A stretch of DNA of 5,715 nucleotides, taken from positions 1 through 5,715 of the forward strand of contig JACPDV010000504.1 in the NCBI GenBank assembly GCA_016183835.1. The letters are read 5' to 3'. The stretch comes from Armatimonadota bacterium. GTDB taxonomy: Bacteria; Armatimonadota; UBA10988. A model generated the notes under the pieces. That model saw only the letters and a list, made by a program, of their open reading frames with translations. It was not told the DNA's origin and searched no databases. Made by a program: the position numbers and the translations under genes. Shown here one piece after another: positions 1 to 5,654 of the stretch. Every line of letters starts with the position of its first letter. Position 1 is the stretch's first letter.

Positions 1-357
1 GAGGCTATTCTGGTCGCCGCCGACGGCACCGTGACCGAGGGCACCAGCAGCAGCCTCTGCATCGTCCGCGGTGCGACCGTGTCGGCGCACCCCAATGGCA
101 CGGCCATCCTCCCGGGCATCACCCGCGACATCGTCTTCGGCCTCGCGGCCGACCTGGGCATCGCCACGCGCGAGCAGCGGTTCGGCCGCGACGCCCTGCT
201 CGGCGCCGACGAGGTGTTCCTCTGCGGCACCGGTGCGGAGGTGACGGCGGTGGCCACCATCGACGGGGAGACCATCGGCGACGGCGCGCCCGGGCCGGTG
301 ACACAGCGGCTGCTGGCGGCCTACCACGCGGCCATCGACGCCGGCGCGGAGCCGTAG
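1..357 (+). CDS. PLP fold-type IV aminotransferase (branched-chain or D-amino-acid type), C-terminal part, 5'-truncated
   Basis: The frame is open from the first base of the window to a TAG at 355-357, giving 118 C-terminal residues of a protein that usually has about 280-310; the start lies to the left of the window. Visible class IV aminotransferase signatures are 'VTEG' (residues 11-14; in the family the Glu contacts the pyridine nitrogen of PLP), 'LPGITR' (37-42; Ile/Thr help bind the cofactor phosphate), 'GADEVFLCGTGAEV' (68-81; the 'GT' segment also binds phosphate) and 'IDGETIGDGAPGPVT' (87-101). The family transfers the amino group between an amino acid and 2-oxoglutarate or pyruvate in the cytoplasm. 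'EGTSSS' and 'HPNGTAILPGITR' recall D-alanine aminotransferases, while 'GTGAEV' also fits IlvE, so I do not fix the substrate. The Asn normally found a few residues after 'EG' is Ser here (residue 18). The gene is followed closely by the membrane-protein gene on the same strand. Confidence 0.9.
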   Translation, partial: EAILVAADGTVTEGTSSSLCIVRGATVSAHPNGTAILPGITRDIVFGLAADLGIATREQRFGRDALLGADEVFLCGTGAEVTAVATIDGETIGDGAPGPVTQRLLAAYHAAIDAGAEP

Positions 358-367
358 CCGCCCGGCC

Positions 368-372
368 GGGAG
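368..372 (+). promoter_or_regulatory. Likely Shine-Dalgarno site for the membrane-protein gene
   Basis: GGGAG lies 12 bases before the ATG at 385, a rather long spacing. It overlaps the end of a perfect 10-base palindrome (CCCGGCCGGG, 361-370) that fills most of the short gap after the aminotransferase stop. No promoter-like sequence is visible in the 27-base gap, so read-through from the aminotransferase gene is the simplest explanation for expression. Confidence 0.45.
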
Positions 373-384
373 CACCGCCACCGC

Positions 385-2301
385 ATGCCCGACCGCGACC
401 ACGCCGCCACCCAATCGCCGGCCGTCAGCCTTCGCGCCGTGGCCGTGGCGCTGCTCCTCATCCCCGTGCAGGCCTACTGGATCTTCAACGCCGAGGCGGT
501 CTACGCCGCCATCCACGCCACCGTCCTCAGCATCTTCTTCAGCGCGGTCTGCGGATTGGCGCTGGTGGCCTCGGCCAATGCGCTGATCCGCCGCGTCCGC
601 CCGCGCTGGGCGCTCCGGCCGGGCGAGCTGGTGGTGATCTACGCCATGCTCGCCATGGCCACGTCGATGGCCAGCCACGACCTGACACAGATCCTCGTGC
701 CGCTCGTGGCCTACCCCTTCCGCTTCGCCACGCCGGAGAACCGCTGGGAGGAGCTGTTCAACCCGGAGGTGCCGATCCGCCTCAGCGTGCGCGACCCGGA
801 GGTGCTGAAGGGCTTCTTCGAGGGCCACGCGAGCCTCTTCACCGCCGCCAACGGCGGGTCGTGGGCCGGGCCGATGGTCGCCTGGGGTACCCTCGCGCTG
901 CTCCTCCTGGGCACCACTCTGGCCCTCAACCTGCTCCTCCGCCGCGCCTGGTGCGACGAGGAGCGGCTCAGCTTCCCCTGCATCCACCTGCCGCTCCAGA
1001 TGACCTCCACGAGCAGCTCGCTCCTGCGCTCGTCGGCGTTCTGGATCGGGTTCGGCATCGCCGGGCTGCTGGCTCTCCTGCGCGGCCTCAACGCGGTGCT
1101 CCCGGCGGTGCCCACCATCCCCACCAAGTGGGAGCTGTCGGCGTTCGTCACCGACCAGCCGTGGCGGGCCATCGGCTGGAGTCCGCTCTGCATCTACCCT
1201 TTCGCCATCGGGCTGGCCTACTTCATGCCGCAGGAACTGGCCTTCTCCACGTGGTTCTTCTGGCTCTTCTGGAAGGCGCAGATGGTGCTGCGGGAGTGGC
1301 TCGGCCTCGGGCCGCTGGCCGGGCCGTACGCCAGTGACCAGTCGTCGGGCGCATGGCTGGCACTCGGCCTGTTCGCCCTCCTCGGGCTCCGCCGGCCGCT
1401 CCGTGAGGCGCTCCGCTCGCCGCGTCCCGACGAGTTCGTCGCGCCACGCTGGGCGCTGGCGGGTTTCCTGCTCGGCTGCGCCGGCATCCTGGCCTTCCTC
1501 CGCGGCGTGGGGCTCTCGTGGCCGGTGGCGGCGGCCTTCGAGTTCGTCTATCTCCTGATCGCCCTGGCGGTCACGCGCATGCGCGCGGAGCTGGGCCCAC
1601 CCACCCACGACCTCTACTTCGCCGGGCCCGACTGGCTCCTCACCAGCCTCACCGGCCCGCTGGCGCTGGGCAAGCGCAATCTGATCGGCCTGACGCAGCT
1701 CTACTGGATCACCCGCGACTACCGCAGCTTGGCGATGCCGCACCAGCTCGAGGCGCTCAAGATGCTCGATCTGCGCGGGCGCACCCGGCGCGACGGCCCG
1801 CGGCTCCCGGCGGCGCTCCTCCTCGCCGGCCTGGTGGGCTTCGCGTCCACGGTGCTGGTGGAGCTGTCGCAGTACTACCGCCACGGCGCCTCAGCCGGCC
1901 TCCACGGCTACGCACTGGGCCTGGCCTCCGAAGCCTGGCGCCGGCTGGAGAACTGGCTCACCGTGGCCAAGCCGGGGCCCAACCGGGGCGAGCTGACCCA
2001 GTTCGTGGCGGGCATCACGCTGACCGTGGCCCTGATGGTCTTGCGGCGGCGGTTCCTCGGGCTGCCGTTCCACCCGGTGGGCTACGCCATCGCCGGGAGC
2101 TGGACGATGTCGTGGCTGTGGTTCAGCGTGCTCCTGAGCTGGCTGATCAAGGGCTTCATCCTCCGCCACGGCGGGCTGCGGAGGTTCCGGGCGCTGATGC
2201 CGTTCTTCCTGGGACTGATGCTGGGCGACTACCTGGTCGGCAGCGCCGCGACCATCGCGGGCATCTTCCTGGCGCAGAAGGTGCCGGGTTTCTTCACCTG
2301 A
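385..2301 (+). CDS. Polytopic membrane protein of DUF6785/DUF6784 type (possible transporter)
   Basis: A complete 638-residue protein with about twelve hydrophobic segments, roughly at residues 15-33, 43-68, 79-96, 161-187, 215-237, 265-300 (probably two), 322-336, 355-375, 377-398, 475-493, 537-554, 567-597 (probably two) and 602-631. It resembles, from memory, the large N-terminal DUF6785 region: 'GELVVIYAMLA' (80-90), 'SHDLTQILVP' (97-106), 'PFRFATPENRW' (111-121), 'FFEGHASLF' (144-152) and 'LSFPCIHLPLQM' (195-206). The end, from 'PFHPVGYAIA' (561-570) to 'PFFLGLMLGDYL' (606-617), resembles DUF6784. No reaction is known to me for the family; the many membrane spans, with conserved short motifs between them, suggest a permease, perhaps in the broad style of oligopeptide transporters, but this is inference. 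The start at ATG 385 fits the upstream GGGAG and places the first membrane span soon after a short charged N-terminus. It follows the aminotransferase gene by 27 bases and its stop overlaps the convergent hydrolase gene by 8 bases. Confidence 0.85.
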   Translation: MPDRDHAATQSPAVSLRAVAVALLLIPVQAYWIFNAEAVYAAIHATVLSIFFSAVCGLALVASANALIRRVRPRWALRPGELVVIYAMLAMATSMASHDLTQILVPLVAYPFRFATPENRWEELFNPEVPIRLSVRDPEVLKGFFEGHASLFTAANGGSWAGPMVAWGTLALLLLGTTLALNLLLRRAWCDEERLSFPCIHLPLQMTSTSSSLLRSSAFWIGFGIAGLLALLRGLNAVLPAVPTIPTKWELSAFVTDQPWRAIGWSPLCIYPFAIGLAYFMPQELAFSTWFFWLFWKAQMVLREWLGLGPLAGPYASDQSSGAWLALGLFALLGLRRPLREALRSPRPDEFVAPRWALAGFLLGCAGILAFLRGVGLSWPVAAAFEFVYLLIALAVTRMRAELGPPTHDLYFAGPDWLLTSLTGPLALGKRNLIGLTQLYWITRDYRSLAMPHQLEALKMLDLRGRTRRDGPRLPAALLLAGLVGFASTVLVELSQYYRHGASAGLHGYALGLASEAWRRLENWLTVAKPGPNRGELTQFVAGITLTVALMVLRRRFLGLPFHPVGYAIAGSWTMSWLWFSVLLSWLIKGFILRHGGLRRFRALMPFFLGLMLGDYLVGSAATIAGIFLAQKVPGFFT

Positions 2302-3100
2302 CCGCCGGGCCTTCCCAGCCGGCCAGCCGCGCCGTCAGCCACCACCACGCCCGGGCAGCGCGCGCCTTGCCCACGTCGTTGAGGTGGCCGCCGTCCACCG
2401 TGTAGCCGTCCCACATCGCCAGCTCGCCCGTCTCGTTGTGGAACGCCGTGCCGTCCGGCTTGTGGCACTCGATGTCCGCGATGTCGAAGAGCACCACCTC
2501 GTGCTGCTTGAGGTAGGCGGCCATGCGCTGGTTGAAGTGCGTTCGCTTCTGCTGAAGGACCGCCTCGCGCCGCATTGGCATGCTCCAGTAGACGAACTTT
2601 ACCCGTGGGTACTGCCGCTGCATGCGCTCCATCACGTCGACATAGGCGTCGAAGTTGGCGTCGGTGTCCGAGTTCCGCTGCAGGTCGGCGAAGCAGAGCT
2701 TGAGCGAAGCGACCTGCACGGCGTTGCCCACGCCGCTAGCCAGCCGCTGCTCGAACGCCTGCGCCTTGCCGGGCACGTTGTTGGCGTTGCCCACGAACCA
2801 CTCGCCCAGCCCGGCGTGCTGGGTGTACCACCAGGCCTGGATCATGTGGCCGATGTCGAGCCGGTAGCGCGGCGACTGCTGGCTGAGGCCCTCGAGGCCC
2901 TGGACCACGTTGAACCCCACGGACTCGTGGCCGAGGACCACTCTGAGTCGGCGCGCCCGCTCCAGGGCGTTCATCGGGATCACGTTGTCGTGGGTGTCGA
3001 TGCAGGTGTGGTCGATCACCAGCGGGTCGGCGTGACCGCGGGCCGTGAAGCCGGCCAGCATCAGGAGCGCCAGGCCGAGACGGCGTGTTCGCGCGTTCAT
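2294..3100 (-). CDS. Secreted SGNH/GDSL-type hydrolase
   Basis: 268 residues from the ATG at 3100. An N-terminal signal peptide is clear: 'NARTRR' is basic, residues 9-19 are hydrophobic, and cleavage is plausible after 'RGHA' (residue 24). The mature part begins with a beta strand leading into 'VLGHESVGFNVVQGL' (55-69), where Ser60 is the likely nucleophile of block I. 'GNANNVPGK' (104-112) and 'LKLCFADL' (133-140) fit the middle of this SGNH subgroup. 'VDGGHLNDVGKARAA' (235-249) is block V, with Asp236 and His239 as the other catalytic residues. Family members are esterases acting on acyl groups of carbohydrates or lipids; the substrate here is unknown. I chose ATG 3100 rather than the upstream in-frame TTG at 3112 because that TTG overlaps the GGAGGG that serves as ribosome-binding site for the ATG. 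The gene lies 69 bases downstream of the heparinase-like gene on the same strand, so a role in removing ester groups from the same polysaccharide is a reasonable guess. Confidence 0.87.
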   Translation of the reverse strand: MNARTRRLGLALLMLAGFTARGHADPLVIDHTCIDTHDNVIPMNALERARRLRVVLGHESVGFNVVQGLEGLSQQSPRYRLDIGHMIQAWWYTQHAGLGEWFVGNANNVPGKAQAFEQRLASGVGNAVQVASLKLCFADLQRNSDTDANFDAYVDVMERMQRQYPRVKFVYWSMPMRREAVLQQKRTHFNQRMAAYLKQHEVVLFDIADIECHKPDGTAFHNETGELAMWDGYTVDGGHLNDVGKARAARAWWWLTARLAGWEGPAVR

Positions 3101-3104
3101 ACCA

Positions 3105-3110
3105 CCCTCC
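3105..3110 (-). promoter_or_regulatory. Shine-Dalgarno site that decides the start of the SGNH hydrolase gene
   Basis: On the minus strand GGAGGG (3110 down to 3105) lies about five bases before the ATG at 3100. The alternative TTG start at 3112-3110 overlaps the first base of this site and would add only 'MEGG', so the site argues for the ATG. Confidence 0.8.
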
Positions 3111-3123
3111 AACGGCGGTGATA

Positions 3124-3169
3124 CCCCGGTCGCACGCGCGTTATGCTGACGGAGGCGTGAACACCGGGG
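3124..3169 (-). repeat. Imperfect inverted repeat between the lyase stop and the hydrolase start
   Basis: In plus-strand reading, CCCCGGT (3124-3130) pairs with ACCGGGG (3163-3169), and inside it CACGC (3133-3137) pairs with GCGTG (3155-3159); they are separated by a 2x3 internal loop and close on a 17-base loop. It begins directly after the TAG of the heparinase-like gene (3172-3170 on the minus strand). No T-run follows on either strand, so it is not a standard intrinsic terminator. It could stabilise the 3' end of a processed mRNA, lower expression of the downstream gene, or be chance in GC-rich DNA. Confidence 0.35.
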
Positions 3170-5533
3170 CTACGGCTTCGGTGGGGCCTCCACGACCGCC
3201 AGGCCGTCGAGGTACGCCTCCACCTCGCTGCCGTTGTAACTGTGGATCCAGAGCTGCAGCGCCACGGTGCCGGCGGGCGCCTCGAACGGATAGGCGAACG
3301 TGGCCCACTCGCCCGCCTTGCCCGCCAGGCTCCCCACCGGCGCCTCGTTGCCTTGCTCGTCGTGCGGGTTGAGGGACTTGCCTGCGGCGTCGAGGAAGTG
3401 CACGTACATCCCGATCCCCGAGCCGCTGACGTGGTACACCTGCCCGCGCAGCTCGTAGCGCTTGCCGGCCTCGGCGCGCATGCGGGCCGAGTTGATGTTG
3501 GTGCCGCGGGCCTTGTCGCGGTCCGTGATCTTGAGCGCCTGACCGCCCTCGGCCGCGCGCTCGTTGCTGACGGCGGCGAGACCGTCGTTGGGGATACTCC
3601 AGCCAAACGCGCCCAGCTCGAAGCCGCCGTTGCGCAGCAGCCCTTGCTCGGCGGGCAGCTCGGCCGGGCGGATGGTGCAGGTGATGGTCGCCGCGGTCAC
3701 AGGCTGCGCCAGCTCGATTCCCAGCCGGATCGGTCTGAGCGAAGTCTCCTCGTGGATCTCCGTGGGCTCGACCCTGAAGTCCGCTCCGCCCGCGTCGATG
3801 TCCACCGCCACCGCCTGGTCCAGGTCATAGACGAACAGCTTGCCCGGCGCGATCTGCCGCCAGCCGCCGCACGTGATCAGCGCCGTGCCGAACGCCTGCG
3901 CGGTGGCCAACGCCACGGTGTCGGTGACGGTCAGCGAGCCGGCGCCCTGGCGTGAGTAGACCCAGGTGCGCTCGAGCTTTGTCAGCTCCGGCACGTCGTA
4001 GCACGAGGCGAAATCGATGCGGTAGGTATCGGCGTCGTCGGTGAAGTCGGTGGCGAGCACCTTGCCCCGGGCCTCGGCGCCGGTGCGCTGGAGCTTGCCG
4101 GCCACCCGTGGCACGGCGTGGCCGAAGCTGTTGAGCAGGTTGCTGTCGTACCGCTTCGCACTGAAGGTGCGGGCCGTGTAGACCTCGGCGCCGGGATCGA
4201 GCAACACTGGCCGGTCGCCCATCACCACCACGAACGAGCCCACGTCGTTGTGGTTGTGGTGCTCGTTGTTGTTGCCGGCCTTGAGCGCCACGGACATCTG
4301 ACAGGCGGAGCCCACCGCGGGTCTGCTGATCAGGATCCCGGCCTGGTCGAACCAGCTCCGCAGCGGTTGACCCGCCGCGTGCCCGGCCGCCGCGGCCGGC
4401 AGCGTGTTGGGGAAGCCGTAGAGCAGCGTCTCGCTCAGCCCGCCGAGCGCGGCCCGCGGGTCGAGCGTGTCGTTGGCCGTCAACCCCAGCCCGAAGCGCC
4501 GGCTGACGTGGTACAACGCGAGGCGGCCCGGCTTCGCGTACACGCCGCAGTCGGCGAAAGCCGGGCTGACGCCGTTCTGGATCTCGATCCGCGCCGCGAA
4601 CTCGGCCGGCGCGCGCGCAGCCGGATCGGCGAGGAGATCGAGCTTGCCGCCGGTGGCCTGTGCCACGGTCTCGGCGAGCAGGAGGAAGTTGCCGAAGCCG
4701 TAGTTCCAATAGCCGAGGCCCTCGCTGCAGTAGCCGTCGGCGGTGAAGCCGCGGAGGAAGTTGCGCGAGTGCAGCTCCGCCGCCGCCACGCAGAGGGCGC
4801 GCTCTTCACGCGAGTCGAGCGCGGCCAGCGCGGTGCCGGTGACCCCGGCCAGGCACACGGCGTTCCAGTTGTTGGTGGTGAGGATCCACCAGTTCGGCGG
4901 GCGCTCGCCGACGAGCATGGCGTGGTACGGCTCGAGGATGCGCTTGCGCAGGTTGTCATCGAGGAGCTGCCCGGTGGTTGCGGACAGCCGGTCGCCGAGC
5001 AGCCGGCGGCAGGTGGCCAGCTCCCAGCCGAGGGCGGACGAGGCCAGGTCGATGTCGATGCTGGTGCCCTTGAAGTTGGCCAGGCCGCCGTCGTGAGCGG
5101 GCATGACCCAGGTGCGCTCTGCGCACAGCGCGGCGATGACCTGCTCCAGCAACGGCAGGAAGCGGCCTTTGCCTTCGGCGCACTCGGCCAGCGTGAGCGC
5201 GGGCAGGTAGCCACGGCGGCGGAAGGCGACGTCCTGCCAGTGCGTGCGGTTGCCGGTGCGCGAGAACTCGAGGAAGAGGTCGTCGGGCAGGTCGGGGAAC
5301 GGCCGCTTGAGCAGCTCCTCACCGCGGGTGACCAGCTCGGAGGCGACGGGCAGCGCGGTCCAGGCGGCGCGGTCGGCGAGGGGCGGGCCCAGGCCGGTGG
5401 CGTGTTCCGGAAGCCACGCGGCGATCTGGCTGACTCGCTCGGCGGCGGGCTGCGCCAGCCCGGCGGCGCCGGCCGCCACGGCGGAGAGCATCACGGGCAG
5501 GATCGCCCGGCCGCAAGCTGCTGCGCTGGTCAT
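3170..5533 (-). CDS. Secreted heparinase II/III-family polysaccharide lyase with C-terminal carbohydrate-binding-like domain
   Basis: 787 residues with a signal peptide (hydrophobic residues 10-26, likely cleavage after 'GLA' at 27). Residues about 30-380 look like the helical (alpha/alpha) toroid of this superfamily, with 'TTNNWNAVCLAG' (219-230) and 'EGLGYWNYGFGNF' (271-283). About 395-620 is the heparinase II/III beta-sandwich, with the hallmark 'EHHNHNDVGSFVVVMGD' (424-440), 'LLDPGAEVY' (444-452), 'KRYDSNLLNSFGHAVP' (460-475) and a long run of beta strands. Known lyases of this fold (PL12, PL15, PL17, PL21) use Asn/His and Tyr residues from these regions to cleave uronate-containing glycans by beta-elimination; Asn221/Asn222, Tyr275/Tyr278, His426/His428 and Tyr462 are candidates. 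Residues about 632-787, starting 'LLRNGGFELGAFGWS', look like an added CBM4/9-type jelly-roll. The substrate (heparin-like, alginate or other) cannot be told. The start at ATG 5533 is supported by GAGGAGGAGG seven bases upstream. It is the first gene of a probable pair with the SGNH hydrolase, and a group II intron ends 48 bases upstream. Confidence 0.9.
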   Translation of the reverse strand: MTSAAACGRAILPVMLSAVAAGAAGLAQPAAERVSQIAAWLPEHATGLGPPLADRAAWTALPVASELVTRGEELLKRPFPDLPDDLFLEFSRTGNRTHWQDVAFRRRGYLPALTLAECAEGKGRFLPLLEQVIAALCAERTWVMPAHDGGLANFKGTSIDIDLASSALGWELATCRRLLGDRLSATTGQLLDDNLRKRILEPYHAMLVGERPPNWWILTTNNWNAVCLAGVTGTALAALDSREERALCVAAAELHSRNFLRGFTADGYCSEGLGYWNYGFGNFLLLAETVAQATGGKLDLLADPAARAPAEFAARIEIQNGVSPAFADCGVYAKPGRLALYHVSRRFGLGLTANDTLDPRAALGGLSETLLYGFPNTLPAAAAGHAAGQPLRSWFDQAGILISRPAVGSACQMSVALKAGNNNEHHNHNDVGSFVVVMGDRPVLLDPGAEVYTARTFSAKRYDSNLLNSFGHAVPRVAGKLQRTGAEARGKVLATDFTDDADTYRIDFASCYDVPELTKLERTWVYSRQGAGSLTVTDTVALATAQAFGTALITCGGWRQIAPGKLFVYDLDQAVAVDIDAGGADFRVEPTEIHEETSLRPIRLGIELAQPVTAATITCTIRPAELPAEQGLLRNGGFELGAFGWSIPNDGLAAVSNERAAEGGQALKITDRDKARGTNINSARMRAEAGKRYELRGQVYHVSGSGIGMYVHFLDAAGKSLNPHDEQGNEAPVGSLAGKAGEWATFAYPFEAPAGTVALQLWIHSYNGSEVEAYLDGLAVVEAPPKP

Positions 5534-5540
5534 GGTTCAT

Positions 5541-5550
5541 CCTCCTCCTC
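5541..5550 (-). promoter_or_regulatory. Extended Shine-Dalgarno site of the heparinase-like gene
   Basis: GAGGAGGAGG (minus strand, 5550 to 5541) offers overlapping anti-16S matches and ends seven bases before the ATG at 5533. Another ATG (5540-5538) directly follows it in a different reading frame; the spacing is too short for the last repeat but possible for the first. The length and signal-peptide sequence of the product favour 5533. Confidence 0.75.
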
Positions 5551-5557
5551 TGTCCCG

Positions 5558-5571
5558 GCGACTGAAGTCGC
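5558..5571. repeat. 14-base interrupted palindrome between intron end and lyase gene
   Basis: GCGACT-TC-AGTCGC (minus strand, 5571 to 5558) has perfect 6-base arms. As RNA it would give a 5-base-pair stem with a TTCA loop. It stands in the short leader between the predicted intron 3' splice site and the ribosome-binding site. Similar 'GCGACT..AGTCGC' palindromes recur between genes in some GC-rich bacteria, so a REP-like element, a protein-binding site or a leader hairpin are all possible. Confidence 0.4.
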
Positions 5572-5583
5572 GGAAACCATGGT

Positions 5584-5619
5584 AGCGGTCAGGGCGGTGT
5601 CGCACACCGCCCTGCCGCT
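5584..5619 (-). ncRNA. Group II intron domain VI (branch-point hairpin)
   Basis: The basal stem AGCGG (5619-5615) pairs with CCGCT (5588-5584). Above it C5614 pairs with G5590, and AGGGCGGTGT (5613-5604) pairs perfectly with ACACCGCCCT (5600-5591), closed by a three-base GCG loop. The only unpaired base in the stems is A5589, on the 3' side, as expected for the adenosine whose 2'-OH attacks the 5' splice site to form the lariat. The predicted 3' splice site follows C5582. Confidence 0.88.
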
Positions 5620-5621
5620 CC

Positions 5622-5654
5622 GAACCGTACGTGCGGTTTTCCCGCATACGGCTC
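5622..5654 (-). ncRNA. Group II intron domain V (catalytic hairpin)
   Basis: The lower stem pairs GAGCCGTA (5654-5647) with TACGGTTC (5629-5622), including the A-G-C catalytic triad (5653-5651) with the usual G-U wobble. A two-base CG bulge (5631-5630) follows, and the upper stem pairs TGCGG (5646-5642) with CCGCA (5636-5632), closed by a GAAAA loop (5641-5637). This hairpin binds the two catalytic metal ions in splicing. Length is 33 bases rather than the common 34 because the upper stem/loop has five unpaired bases instead of an extra pair around a GAAA tetraloop. Confidence 0.9.

Noticed and set aside
361..370. Perfect palindrome CCCGGCCGGG between aminotransferase and membrane-protein genes
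   Set aside because: Without a central loop it gives only a very weak hairpin, and such 10-mers are frequent by chance in DNA of this composition; noted only because it overlaps the ribosome-binding site.
1518..2405. Long open frame of 295 codons on the plus strand
   Set aside because: It overlaps the membrane-protein gene in another frame and its translation is Pro/Arg/Ala/Gly-rich with no membrane or domain pattern, as expected for an out-of-frame read of GC-rich coding DNA.
2384..3121. 245-codon plus-strand frame opposite the SGNH hydrolase
   Set aside because: It is the antisense of a clear catalytic-motif protein, rich in Val/His/Leu from reversed codons, with no ribosome-binding site.
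3101..3169. Possible promoter for the hydrolase ('CATAAC' on the minus strand near 3147)
   Set aside because: No -35-like hexamer stands at suitable spacing; a TTCACG lies only about ten bases away. Co-transcription with the lyase is simpler.
3825..4709. Long open frame of 294 codons on the minus strand
   Set aside because: It lies inside the heparinase-like gene in a shifted frame and has the Arg-rich composition of a shadow frame; the overlapping frame carries all family motifs.
5319..5540. 73-codon minus-strand frame starting at the ATG just before the lyase start
   Set aside because: It runs in another frame inside the lyase signal-peptide region, and its product is Arg/Ala-rich without family features; the ATG at 5533 has better spacing to the Shine-Dalgarno run.
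5584..5619. Strong GC hairpin that could be read as an intrinsic terminator
   Set aside because: Neither strand has a T-run after it, and the bulged A, the adjoining domain V hairpin and the terminal AC identify it as group II intron domain VI.
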